Below, in pieces: positions 54,683-64,000 of a stretch of DNA of 64,000 nucleotides (position 1 is the stretch's first letter; every line of letters starts with the position of its first letter). The notes beneath the pieces are model-generated. The model was not told the DNA's origin and did not search any database. It worked only from the letters and a program-made list of their open reading frames with translations. The DNA is from Gordius sp. MW1 (taxonomy: Eukaryota > Nematomorpha > Gordioida > Gordea > Gordiidae). A program made the translations under genes and the position numbers. The stretch covers positions 1,860,001 to 1,924,000 of the forward strand of contig OZ038528.1 in assembly GCA_964036665.1 (NCBI GenBank). Direction: 5' to 3'.

Positions 54683-55915
54683 AGGTGGACGTTGGTGGTG
54701 TGACAAAGTACTTAGATATTTATGTCATCAAAGTTAAAGGTTCAGCAATATTTGGTATGCCATTTATTTCAAAATTTAACTTAACTTTACCAAAGTCGGT
54801 TTGCCTAAATTCTATTATTGAAATACATTCAAATGTACATGAAATTATTAAACAATTCCCCCACGTCTTTTCCGAAAAATTAGGAAAAGTAAAAGATTTC
54901 AAAGTAACACTCGAAATCAATGATAACGCGATGCCAAAAATGTTTGCAGCGAGAAGAGTACCGTTTCCACTACTACAAGCTGTAGAAGATGAACTACAAC
55001 GGCTACTTAACGAAGACATCATAGAAAAAATTAATCCTACTTTAACGCCAATTAAATGGGCTACAACTGTAAATGTTAAGAAGAAAACAGGGCAGGTACG
55101 TATATGTGGTGATTTTCGTTTAACCATAAATCACACTTGACTAAAGATCAGGATATTTTACCGACTTTCAGCGACGTGGCTGAAAGAATAGCCGGAGGTA
55201 AAAAAAAATTTATCATTGACCTTAAAGATGCCTTTTTACAGCTTGAACTTGATGAGAAATCAAGGAAATATTTAAACATATCAACGCATATAGGGTATTT
55301 TCGTTATAAGAGATGACCGTTTGGGCTCACAGATTATCTTTCATAGGTTTATGAGACAATTGGTTAATAACATACCCGGGGTAAGCGTCTTTATGGACGA
55401 TGTTATAATTAGCGGTAAACGAAAAGGATCACTTAAACAAATTAGTAATAGTATTAAATCTCTTTCAAACTGTTGGTTTAAAAACATCTTAAACAAAAAT
55501 GCAACTATTTAAAAAGTCTGTCAGATACTTAGGACATATTATTAATAGTGAAGGTATAACAGCGAGTGAGGATAAGGTTCTAAAGATTAAAAGTTTTAAA
55601 AGACCCGAAAACAAAAAGGAACTTCGTTCTTTCCTTGGGTTGGTAAACTATTTAGAAACTTTTATCCCCAAACTTGAAATAAATTGCGCTCCTTTATACA
55701 AACTAACTTCCATAAATACAAAATGGGTATAGGGCGACTTAGAAAAATTAACTTTGAAAAAGTTAAAACTATAATTTTTAACAGAAAAACTATAGTGCCT
55801 TATCAAAAAGAATTGCCTATCATAATTTTAATTGACGCGTCAGATTTAGGTTTAGGATAGCGCTTAAGTTTTCCTTGGGCCAAGAAAAACCTTTTGCCTA
55901 CGCCTCTCGTTTTCT
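54679..55915 (+). pseudogene. Reverse transcriptase of Ty3-like element 3
   Basis: FAARRVPFPLLQAVEDELQR near 54940, GQVRICGDFRLTIN near 55093, KFIIDLKDAFLQLELDEKS near 55208, PFGLTDYLS in a shifted frame near 55320, and VFMDDVIISG with the catalytic MDD near 55388. Then VRYLGHIINSEGI near 55520 and LRSFLGLVNYLETF near 55625. Stops interrupt it at 55138, 55313 and 55730. The RNase H remnant is at 55830-55915. Confidence 0.85.
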
Positions 55916-55931
55916 AAATGTTCTTTTTTTT

Positions 55932-56014
55932 ATAGAATTCCGATCCGAGGGGGTTTTGTAAAACGTTTATCTGATCCAATCAGATTTTCAAATCTAAGTA
56001 CAATCCGCAATTTT
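55932..56014 (+). repeat. 83-bp repeat, left copy of a perfect inverted pair
   Basis: TAGAATTCCGATCCGAGGGG onward; identical by eye, in inverted orientation, to 57290-57372. This copy lies inside Ty3-like element 3; the other lies outside its 3' LTR. Confidence 0.85.
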
Positions 56015-57289
56015 ACAACGTTATCAATTATTAAAATTCACCACAACCTTTATTATATTTTCAAATGTTATAAAATAATTTAAAATTTGCTGTAAATAAT
56101 TGTTCTAAAATTTTGTCATATTCTTCCAAAGCTCCTTATAAAAACGATTTAGAATCTTACGTAAGTTTTTATTAAATAAAAATCCGTTTTACTTTTAGTA
56201 ATTTTTAATTATACTGTAGGGCAATTAAAATTGCTTTAATGTCTTCTTGAAAAGTAGGGTTATGACCAAAAGTATCCCTTCATAAGATATTTATTTACTA
56301 ATAAAGCTTATTATTGTTCTGCAATATCGTAAAATGTAAGGAAAATTATCATAACAGACAGTGTAATGTATGCAAATACTATCTACCTAATTGGCATGAC
56401 CTTGAGCGTTCGAATTGAAATGCAAAGCTAATTGATTGTTAATTGGTTGTAAATTTAATGTCTATTTAAACGTGTTATTGTAATTACCATCAGTCACCTT
56501 TTGTTTTGTTTCTTATATGTTACCTAATTAACCAGATACTTTATAGATAGTATAAAAAATTATAAAAAGTCGAGATTTTTTGTTAAGATTATATCAAGAT
56601 TCTTCTAAGCTGAGGCGAGATCGTGATTTTATAAAGGCACCCGAGGCTAGAACACCAGGTACAAATTTAAGCAAATCTGGTGTAGCAAATATGAGAGGAA
56701 AAATTACACAATAGAGCAGTTGACCAATAAATTCGACAAACAGCATGGAAAAAAAATATCACTGTATAATTTGTTGAACCAAATTATAAGCTCTCGCAGT
56801 CGGGGAGGTATACGTCGTTGTCCAGGTAACTGTTGATGAAGGAGAGGGGAAAAGGGATATGGGGATTTTACTTAGTAGGGAAGGATCGGGATGTTTGCTA
56901 GCGTTAATGGAGTCTTACAGGAATTAGTTAGTATAAGAAGAGAGTTAAAAAACTGATCTTTTATTTTGTATGTATATATGTATACAACTGTATATATGTA
57001 TTCGTTACAAAATGCGTAAAAGTACATTTTATATAATCAAAATAATTATAATAATAAATAACGCATGGAGTGGTTATGGATCCTTATCACCAATGAAAAA
57101 TAAAAGTTTTACACATAGAATTGTTTTTTAAAATTATCTAGCTAATTTAGTTTTGTGTAAAAAAGCTTGTTGGCATATGAAAAATTATTATTAAATTAGA
57201 TTTTATAATGAACTTTTTTCTACCGTAAATGAACAATAATAAGTTAAAAAAATTAGACTCGATCATCAATAAAATTTGATTTATAATTT

Positions 57290-57372
57290 TAAAATTGCGG
57301 ATTGTACTTAGATTTGAAAATCTGATTGGATCAGATAAACGTTTTACAAAACCCCCTCGGATCGGAATTCTA
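57290..57372 (-). repeat. 83-bp repeat, right copy of a perfect inverted pair
   Basis: Inverted counterpart of 55932-56014. It is followed by about 170 bp of degenerate GAACTGAAC/TTGAACT repeats (57375-57545) ending AACAGCTCTAGAAG, which looks like one end of a MITE. Confidence 0.85.
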
Positions 57373-57693
57373 TAAAAAAAATGAACTGAATGTGAACTAG
57401 TTAATTTTGTTAAATTTGAACTAAGAACTGAACTAGGTCGTTTTTTTTTCAAATTTAGTTTGAACTGGTTACATTTAAAAGAAACTGAACTTTGAACTTG
57501 AACAAGTTCATATCTAAGATGAACTTTAACAGCTCTAGAAGCTAATATGCCATTAATATCCAAACTTTTTAACAGTTTAATTTCTTTATAAAATAAAATT
57601 TTTCCATATTATTTGAAAAAACGTTTATAATATGTTTTCATTTTAAAGTCAATTGTGATAAAATGTAAGCTTAAGTTAAGGGAAGCCTTGATC

Positions 57694-58997
57694 AGGGTTT
57701 CGGGCGAGCCCGGGGGGATATTACCCCCCCCCCCCGGGCAATTTCAAATACCCCCCCCCCCCGGAGAGTTTTGATTGAAGGAAGCATGAACTCAAGTTCC
57801 ATCATAAAGTCATAAATTATATCAATAGGCTAAAATTAAAATTCAATAAAAAAATATAAAATTGGCGAAATTAAAGTGTTTTTACAAATCAGGTGGAAAT
57901 CATTCATAGACATCTTTTCTAACATCTGTGAACCCTAATTTACAATCTTGCACTTTACAAATTATCTTTAATTAAAAAATATCAATAGGTAAATAAACAT
58001 AAATAAATGCTTTTAGAATTATTAAATCACTATCTTACTTATAAACTTAAAAAGAATTATTATTAATAATAGATTCTATTGTTTGTTTTTTATTGATATA
58101 ATATGCTTAATTTGAATTGCAGATGTCTGGTAAATATAAAAGTAATCTTTTACACTACTTTAGTAAAAAGGAAAAGCCTAATAAAAAAGATGGTAAATAT
58201 GGGAATAATTTTAATTATGTATGGGTATTAGTGTTTATAGCAAATAAGACATGAATCTGTTTGTTTGTAATAGGTAAAGATGGGACTGAATTAAAAAAAA
58301 CTCTTGTTTTATCCCTTACTATGGGAAATTATGGTAATTATTTTTAGGCATTAAATATTTTAAATATATATAAGTTAAAGGCAGATATTATTCTGCTTCC
58401 AGCAGTCAAATTCACATAAACTCTGAAAGAGGCAAGAAAGATTTTGGTTCCAATATAGAAGTATTATATATCTTTCATGTTTTAGGTCAAGATGAAAATT
58501 GTAATTCTGCTGGAGTAGGGAAAACTGTCTCTTCTTTTTCTTATGATCAAAATGCTGGTAATTAAAACTATGTAAGTTGCTTTTATTTTATTAATATATA
58601 TTGATAGAGATGAGTGTATTGGCAGCTCTACTAATTGCTCAGTCTCTGAAAGTGAAAAACATGGGCAAAATTTAAAACTTAAACCATCATATAAATTTAT
58701 GATTTCATGGACATCTAAATACAAATGGCTAATTTTTGATGAAGCCTTAGGTGGGGCTTTATGCTCGGTCTGTTCTCTTTACAACATACTTTCTTTAAAG
58801 AACACTTGCCCGTTAAAATATTACATGTATTTATTTAATGATTATGCGTGTTTGTATCTATTTATATATCACTTATATCACCAATAAAAATCAGTAATAT
58901 TATACAAAATGGTTTAGAAATTAAAAAAAATTTTACCCCCCCCCCCCCCAGAAGTTGAAAATACCCCCCGGAGCATTTTTTCTGAAAGAAACCCTGT
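57694..58997. mobile_element. Possible DNA transposon with CAGGGTTTC ends and C-run subtermini
   Basis: Left: ATCAGGGTTTCGGGCGAGCC followed by two C-runs (57725-57770). Right: a C-run (58936-58950), AGAAGTTGAAAATACCCCCC and GAAACCCTG (58989-58997). The outer nonamers are exact complements. No convincing target duplication is seen. The enclosed exons (58123-58800) resemble the N-terminus of hAT/TTF-finger transposase genes, which would fit. Confidence 0.5.
58123..58887 (+). CDS. Multi-exon frame with TTF-like zinc-finger motif (N-terminal part only)
   Basis: Five exons joined by phase-1 introns: 58123-58192 (MSGKYKSNLLHYFSKK), 58274-58333, 58381-58446, 58486-58557, and 58610 onward. The first four introns have GT-AG ends and every junction phase matches. 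Internal exons are 60, 66 and 72 nt, so each can be skipped without a frame change. The last exon encodes YKFMISWTSKYKWLIFDEA then GGALCSVCSLYN, similar to the start of TTF-type fingers in hAT transposases and ZNF862-like proteins. The rest of the finger and any transposase are missing. It is either a transposon fragment or an upstream part of the integrase gene; I favour the first. Confidence 0.5.
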
Positions 58998-59721
58998 TTG
59001 AAATTATTAAAGCTACATGTGTTTAGTTCCCATAAAACAGATTTAAATTAAATCTTCAATGAATATCCTTTGATTTTATTAAAAATGTTATGAAATTCAG
59101 ATAGAGCTATTAATAGATCATAGAAACCAAGCCAAGTAGAAAGTTGATATTCGGTCATAATGTTTTTGCGCCTTAGCTTCATTGGCTTTTAAAGCTGATG
59201 CGCTATTGGTTCACATGAATGCTGGTATCACGTGCAGCAAAAGCTTACATTCAGGATAACTTTACGCCTGCTAACAATGATAACTTTCCACCTAGATCAA
59301 GTAATATAAATTAACTTTCAAATATAAAGACATTTTAGATTTATGATTGTAATAGCATCTGGCCTTAAAAGTTGAAATTGTGAATTTAGCCAACTAGAAA
59401 ACGAAGGTAAATATTTTTAACCCAGGAAAATGATTCTGATTTATAGAGTTTATAATAGCATTACTTTATTATTAATGATTAAATTAAATAAATTTGACAT
59501 TTAAGTCAATACAATATAAGTGGCTATTTATACTAGACTGAAGAAGAATTTAATTATTATATGAATTATGTTAACCTAGATTTATAAAATTGATTTTTTT
59601 AATTTATGTATATATTTTGTATAAATTGAATATATTTTTAGTAAGTTTAAAATACTTTAGATTTTACAATAAGTATGTTTCTAATTTATATATCTAGTTA
59701 TAATTTTAAAACATATTTTAG

Positions 59722-62104
59722 ATGGCAAACTATAATCTTCATGCAATTATTAAGTATTTGGAACATGGCACAATGCCCTCTTCTTTTGATAAAAATCATA
59801 GAGCTTATATGAAAAGGAAATCAGCTTTATTTATTTTAAAAAATAAACAATTATTTCACAAAAGACCTAAAATGGTTGGAGATCTTAAAACAGGTATATT
59901 CTATTAAACTAACTTTTGCTTCATTTAAATATTTAGATATGTTATCTAGAGTCTTGATAACACCCGAGGAAATCAAAAACACAATAAAATTTTATCACCT
60001 GGGTATAAATGATACCACAAATGCTGAAAGTTTAGAAGGACACCTTGGGTACAATCGTACTCAGGCTTATATTGCTCAAAGGTAAGATGAAAATGATCCC
60101 TTTTTTTCTAGGTCTCCTATTAATAAAAATAACAAAATTTTAAAGCTTATTTATGAAATGCCTATTTGTCCTTAATTAGTGTAATAATTTTGAATGGATG
60201 AAATATATTTTATTCAATAGATTTTGGTGGCCTAATATGACTAAAGATATTAGAACTTATGTTATGTCATGCTCATGCCATACCATTATAGACAAATCTA
60301 ATGATAAACCACTTACCCGCAAAACTACCATTTGCTTAAAGTCTTGGGAAAAGGTGGGAATTGATTTGTGCAAATTCTCAACAACTAAATGTGGCAATAT
60401 GTACATGTTGGTAGCTATAGATTACTTTTCTAAATGGATAGAAGCAAGGCCAATGCAGTCATGCACGGCTAGAGAGACAATTAAAAATTTGCTAGATATA
60501 TTGTGTCGATGTGGGTTTCCAAAAGTAAGATTTTAAATTATTCTAAAATTTATTACTCAGTTCATTATTTTCACAATAAAATCGTCTATTAAAACATAAG
60601 TTTCACCTTTTGTGTCTATAAATTCTAACAACCTGATATCTAAAACAAAATTGGTCTATTTGCTATATTATTCTAACATACCCATCCCAATAATAATTAT
60701 TATAAAAAATAAAATATTGATTCCTACTTTAACTATATATATCTATTTTCAGGTGATTGTTAGTCATCATGGTCATGAATTTGTAAATTCCATCACAAAA
60801 GATTTCTTTGTCTCTACGGGGATACAACACGAAATTATCTCAACTGATCATTCCTTAACCGAAAATTCCATTGCGAAGGCGAACCAAATCATACTTGACA
60901 CTTTGATCAAAGTATTACAAAGTGACACTCGTGATTGGGATTGCATATTGCCTGGGGTAATGCGAGCCCTCCTCACCACCAAACAAAGGTATCCTCCTAC
61001 CATGGGCGTAGCCAGGAGGGGGCAGGGAGGGGCCGCTGCCCCCCCCCCCTCTAAATCCAAAATTTTGCTGAAGTTTAATTAAATTATGGCTAAAATTTTA
61101 AAAAATGATCACTTTGCCTTACCTAAATCATTATTGTTCCCTCTCTAATTCCAATGCTGGCTACGCCCTTGCCTACATTATATTACTAGTAATAACTAAC
61201 ATTTTTCATCTTGCCTGCCATTAAAATCAAAAAAAGTCTTTAATTATAATGCCCCCCCCAAGTTGTTTTTACTAAAGCTTGGTGATTGTCAATTTTCAAC
61301 CAAAATTGTTTATTGTCAACCAAAATTAATGCATTATCGAGATAATGGGTCTACCAAAATTGTAGTAAAAAACTCAAATTTAGCTTCTGAGCCTGGTATA
61401 GCCTTTATAGATACCGATATAAGCGCGCTTTTTCCTTTTAATTGCTATGCAATTTATGGGCTCGCTTTTGGTTGTCCATCCGTCCTGTCCTGTCCAACTT
61501 ATACTTTTTAATAATTGTTGTGGTAACTTATACATGTTTTTAATAGCTGTGGACCTATGCTTCTGTAAAAAACTTTGCTCTCGCAAATAGACTAGCTAAT
61601 GACCGCTGAATAGCTTTACTTTTTTCGCCCTCGCCCGAGTTCAAATTCCATTATTGTTTTTGTGCCCGATTGATTACCAATATTAATGAATTTTTTCGGG
61701 CAACTTGTCTAGGTTGTTGCTATAAATTGCTATGCAACTTATGGTCTCTTTTTGTGAAACAAGCTCCTGCGATCGTGATTTAAAGTTAAATTTTTATGCC
61801 TGATCAAATTTTTGTTGTCCGTCCTGTCCTGTCCTGTTTTTATATATTAACATTCAAAAAATGATATAGGTCCACCACGTTTACCCCTTGGATGCTGATG
61901 TGGGGTCGAGAACCTGATGATCTTTTCAGCAAAGACATCAAGGAAGAAAAAGATATCATTCTCGAAGATTCAAATGATGCATTTAACGACGTTTTAAGGC
62001 TAAAGGTGAAGGGAAATCAAATTAACAGTATTGTACTGAGAACTTTACATGGGACGCATTCTAGGAGAAAGACCCACCACAAAAAAGGCCTCACGTTGAA
62101 TTAG
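59722..62104 (+). CDS. Spliced GIN1/Ginger-like integrase-domain gene, catalytic triad lost
   Basis: Five exons: 59722-59893, 59937-60081, 60221-60524, 60753-60988, 61870-62104 (stop). All introns are GT-AG and all phases match, giving 363 residues. Order: GIN1-like N-terminus (NYNLHAIIKYLEHG, KNKQLFHKR), zinc-binding region with H93 and C123 29 residues apart (EGHLGYNRTQAYIAQRFWWP), then the integrase core. Core positions are D154 (VGIDLCKF), H212 (VSHHGHEF, normally Asp) and A248 (ENSIAKANQ, normally Glu). The spacing of 35 residues between the last two is kept. The C-terminal part has FTPWMLMWGREP as in GIN1/Ginger proteins. The fourth intron contains a MITE and family B repeats, yet the frame is open on both sides. 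Upstream exons are possible, because an acceptor-like TTTTAG precedes the ATG. Confidence 0.82.
61001..61171 (+). mobile_element. MITE family C, copy 3
   Basis: CATGGGCGTAGCCAGGAGGG at the left and TGGCTACGCCCTTG at the right, with G-rich and C-rich subterminal tracts and an AT-rich middle. Inside the integrase-like gene's intron, starting 12 nt after the donor. Confidence 0.82.
61438..61670 (+). repeat. Dispersed repeat family B, copy 4
   Basis: AATTGCTATGCAATTTATGG, a CCATCCGTCCTGTCC tract, then AGCTAATGACCGC and a B-box-like GAGTTCAAATTCC near the far end. A fifth, partial copy follows at 61720-61850. Confidence 0.6.
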
Positions 62105-64000
62105 ATCTCTAGTCAATGATTTTTATTTGCTCAACACATATACCTTTATAATGTATGCGCCTACATATGTACAATCTTATACATTTGTATATATATGTGA
62201 AATAAGAGATTATTGTATTCAATTAAGGGGAGGGAGTTTGTTACAAACATTTTAAAATGTGTTAAAATATTATTCGATATTTAGAAACTATTAACTCGTT
62301 TAAAGTTAATGTGATCTAGAGAGTTTTTTGGTGATAAAATACCATGACCATACCTCCCCTTTAAACCGCGAGTTTTAAAAATATATAAAATTATGGTCGG
62401 ATTTTTCCAAATAGCTATATCACATGACTCTGGAACATAAGTTTGCTGCTTTTAGACAAATCTTATTTATCATTATAATTAGGCGTTAAAGACGCATAGA
62501 CCTCGAATTAAAATTATGTGCTTTAAATAGGTATCAATGGATATAACAACATTTTTAAAGTGGGCTTAACAAACATCATATTTATTATTTCTTTCAATTA
62601 CTAATTTAATTTCTTCAAATTTGCAAAATATAACTTGATTATAACCTTAGCTTTTGATGGCTTTGAAATCAAATTAATTACTATAGGTATGAAATAAAAG
62701 GGCATTGTCCATAATTTTGACCTTGTAGGTTTTAATTGGTAGAATTATAGTAAAAGATCAAACAGTTTTGGAACAAATGTTGAACGTGAAATCATAAATG
62801 TGTCAAGACCATAAAACCAATTTTCCTACACAAACATTAGTATTGCATATTGTCCCCCTTAAGTTATATGCTATAGCTTAAATCATATAAATACCTTAAT
62901 AAACTAAAATTATCTCTAAAAGTTTCAACACATTTGTAATTAGACTTTTTAGCTTCGTTAAATCTACGTAAAGACATAATAAATCAGGAAACAAAATTAG
63001 AATAAATGTATTTTTTAAGGGTAATTATGTCTTTATTAAATTTAGAAATGATATAGAGGGGTTAGAACATCAATGATTTTTAGGCAAATAAGAGCAATGA
63101 ACATAAATATGCAGGGCCCAATATTTGCTCAAACAGGTGTTATCATTTAATAACAATGTTAGAGCGTATCGGAAATATAGAGTGGCTTTTTACTAAAATG
63201 TTTCGTATTGATACTGTGTTGCAAACTCTTCAAATAACAATATTAGAATAACTAATTTTAGCAATAATAATCAAAATCGCTAACGATGTAAGCCCGACCC
63301 AATTTTAATAAAACGATTTGTAAATCTCATTTAAAAAGGCCGGTAAACTACATTTTTTTATTGCTCTACTATTGTGCTATAACGGTGAGTGTGTGGGTTG
63401 TTGCGTCGACGCCAGTGTAAGGTAGTGATGGTGAAATAGCGTTTGATAGGCGTTATAGCACATAGTCACTTGAAGGCGCTAGAGCTATAGCACATAGTCA
63501 CATAAGGCGGAGCTATAGCACAAAGTCACTTAAGGCGCTATAGCGTGGCGCTAACATTGTTATAAAATTTATAGGTTAATTGCATTATTATGCGCACATG
63601 TGGTTTAAACTAAGTATCCAGGTTATTTAATTAATAAGCTCAGGGCTATATATAAGTGATCAAATTAAGTATGAGAGACGCAGGCATTTAAATAAATAGA
63701 ACCTGGTCTGGGATACATGTATATATTCAACAAATCTTAAGTTAAAAAATAACTAGTTTCAAGCGATCTACAAACAAGATTTTTAAATCTATTATTTATC
63801 ATTTTCATACTTTAGGCGTTTTCGTAATCCCCGGGCCGAGGGGGAAGGCGAGTACGAGGAAGGGATAGCATTTTTATTGTATATCTTAAGACGTAAAATA
63901 TAATAATTATAATGAATCGAAACGCGTTATCAAGTTCAATGATGCGTATTCATGTTGATTAATGGTAATACATATATATAGGGAATAAATAACAAACACG
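62105..64000. other. Region without recognised genes
   Basis: AT-rich. An ATTGTGCTATAAC/GTTATAGCAC inverted pair and a short tandem repeat lie at 63370-63560. The first few hundred bases may be the 3' UTR of the integrase-like gene. Confidence 0.5.
63455..63555 (+). repeat. Short tandem repeat, 3 units of 28-33 bp
   Basis: Units of CTATAGCACATAGTCACTTA followed by AGGCGCTAGAG, slightly diverged. The TATAGCAC core also pairs with GTGCTATAA at 63373. Confidence 0.75.

Larger units (their letters stand above)
53475..56545 (+). mobile_element. Ty3-like LTR retrotransposon 3, internally deleted
   Basis: Two 184-bp LTRs (53475-53658 and 56362-56545) start TGTAATGTATGC and are flanked by GATAG (53470-53474 and 56546-56550). 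A primer-binding-like TGGCGACGAGACC starts at 53660, one base after the LTR. The internal region carries gag, protease and reverse transcriptase, then only a trace of RNase H near 55800-55910. Integrase is absent. The element is therefore defective. Confidence 0.9.
60989..61869 (+). other. Fourth intron of the integrase-like gene, filled with repeats
   Basis: An 881-nt intron between AG|GTATCC and ATATAG|G, both splitting an Arg codon. It holds the family C MITE (61001-61171) and one and a half copies of repeat family B (61438-61670, 61720-61850). Read as an intron, it restores the conserved TTKQR-STTFTPWMLM junction seen in related integrases. Confidence 0.75.

Noticed and set aside
61001..61171. 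MITE insertion as a gene-breaking mutation of the integrase-like gene
   Set aside because: Donor 60988|60989 and acceptor 61869|61870 keep phase and restore the conserved TTFTPW junction, so the MITE is better explained as intronic.
58123..62104. A single gene joining the TTF-finger exons to the integrase exons
   Set aside because: No exon chain could be traced through 58.9-59.7 kb, and the finger block has its own bracketing repeats. Not excluded, but unsupported.

Overview
This is a 64 kb, strongly AT-rich piece of an animal nuclear genome. It has split genes with GT-AG introns (several only 36-43 nt long) and a very high load of transposons. The three host genes are animal-type orthologues and the mobile elements (Ty3/mdg-type, R1/RTE-like LINE, hAT, MITEs, tRNA-SINE) are of kinds common in arthropods. 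I infer an arthropod, probably an insect, but the sequence alone does not fix the species.

Layout. (1) 1-12299, minus strand: the 5' portion of GCN1, the giant HEAT-repeat partner of the eIF2-alpha kinase GCN2; it runs off the left edge. (2) 12300-17013: intergenic, with the tail of a retroelement endonuclease-like ORF at 14782-15327. (3) 17014-17403, plus strand: a complete two-exon ZNF593/Bud20 gene (60S ribosome biogenesis). (4) 18558-34602, minus strand: an essentially complete 14-exon SEL1L/Hrd3 gene (ER-associated degradation). Its introns hold a hAT remnant, two large foldback elements and several MITEs. ZNF593 and SEL1L are convergent; GCN1 and ZNF593 are divergent.

(5) 34.7-48.2 kb: a nested transposon complex. 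A degenerate LINE is split twice, by two Ty3-like LTR retrotransposons in opposite orientations. Each has 5-bp target duplications, and each carries a further DNA insertion inside its 5' LTR. (6) 48.3-53.4 kb: repeat-rich, with a degenerate array of tRNA-SINE-like units and minisatellites. (7) 53.47-56.55 kb: a third, internally deleted Ty3-like element with 184-bp LTRs. (8) 57.7-59.0 kb: small phase-1 exons ending in a TTF-like zinc-finger motif, possibly inside a DNA transposon.

(9) 59722-62104, plus strand: the most interesting locus. It is a five-exon gene whose spliced product is a 363-residue GIN1/Ginger-like integrase. The reading frame is open across all four introns, but two of the three catalytic acidic residues are replaced (D154, H212, A248, with the 35-residue spacing between the second and third kept). 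This suggests a domesticated, non-catalytic integrase. (10) 62.1-64 kb: no gene recognised, apart from a short tandem repeat near 63.45 kb.

Exon boundaries were set by hand from reading frame, splice sites and remembered family similarity. No alignment program was run.
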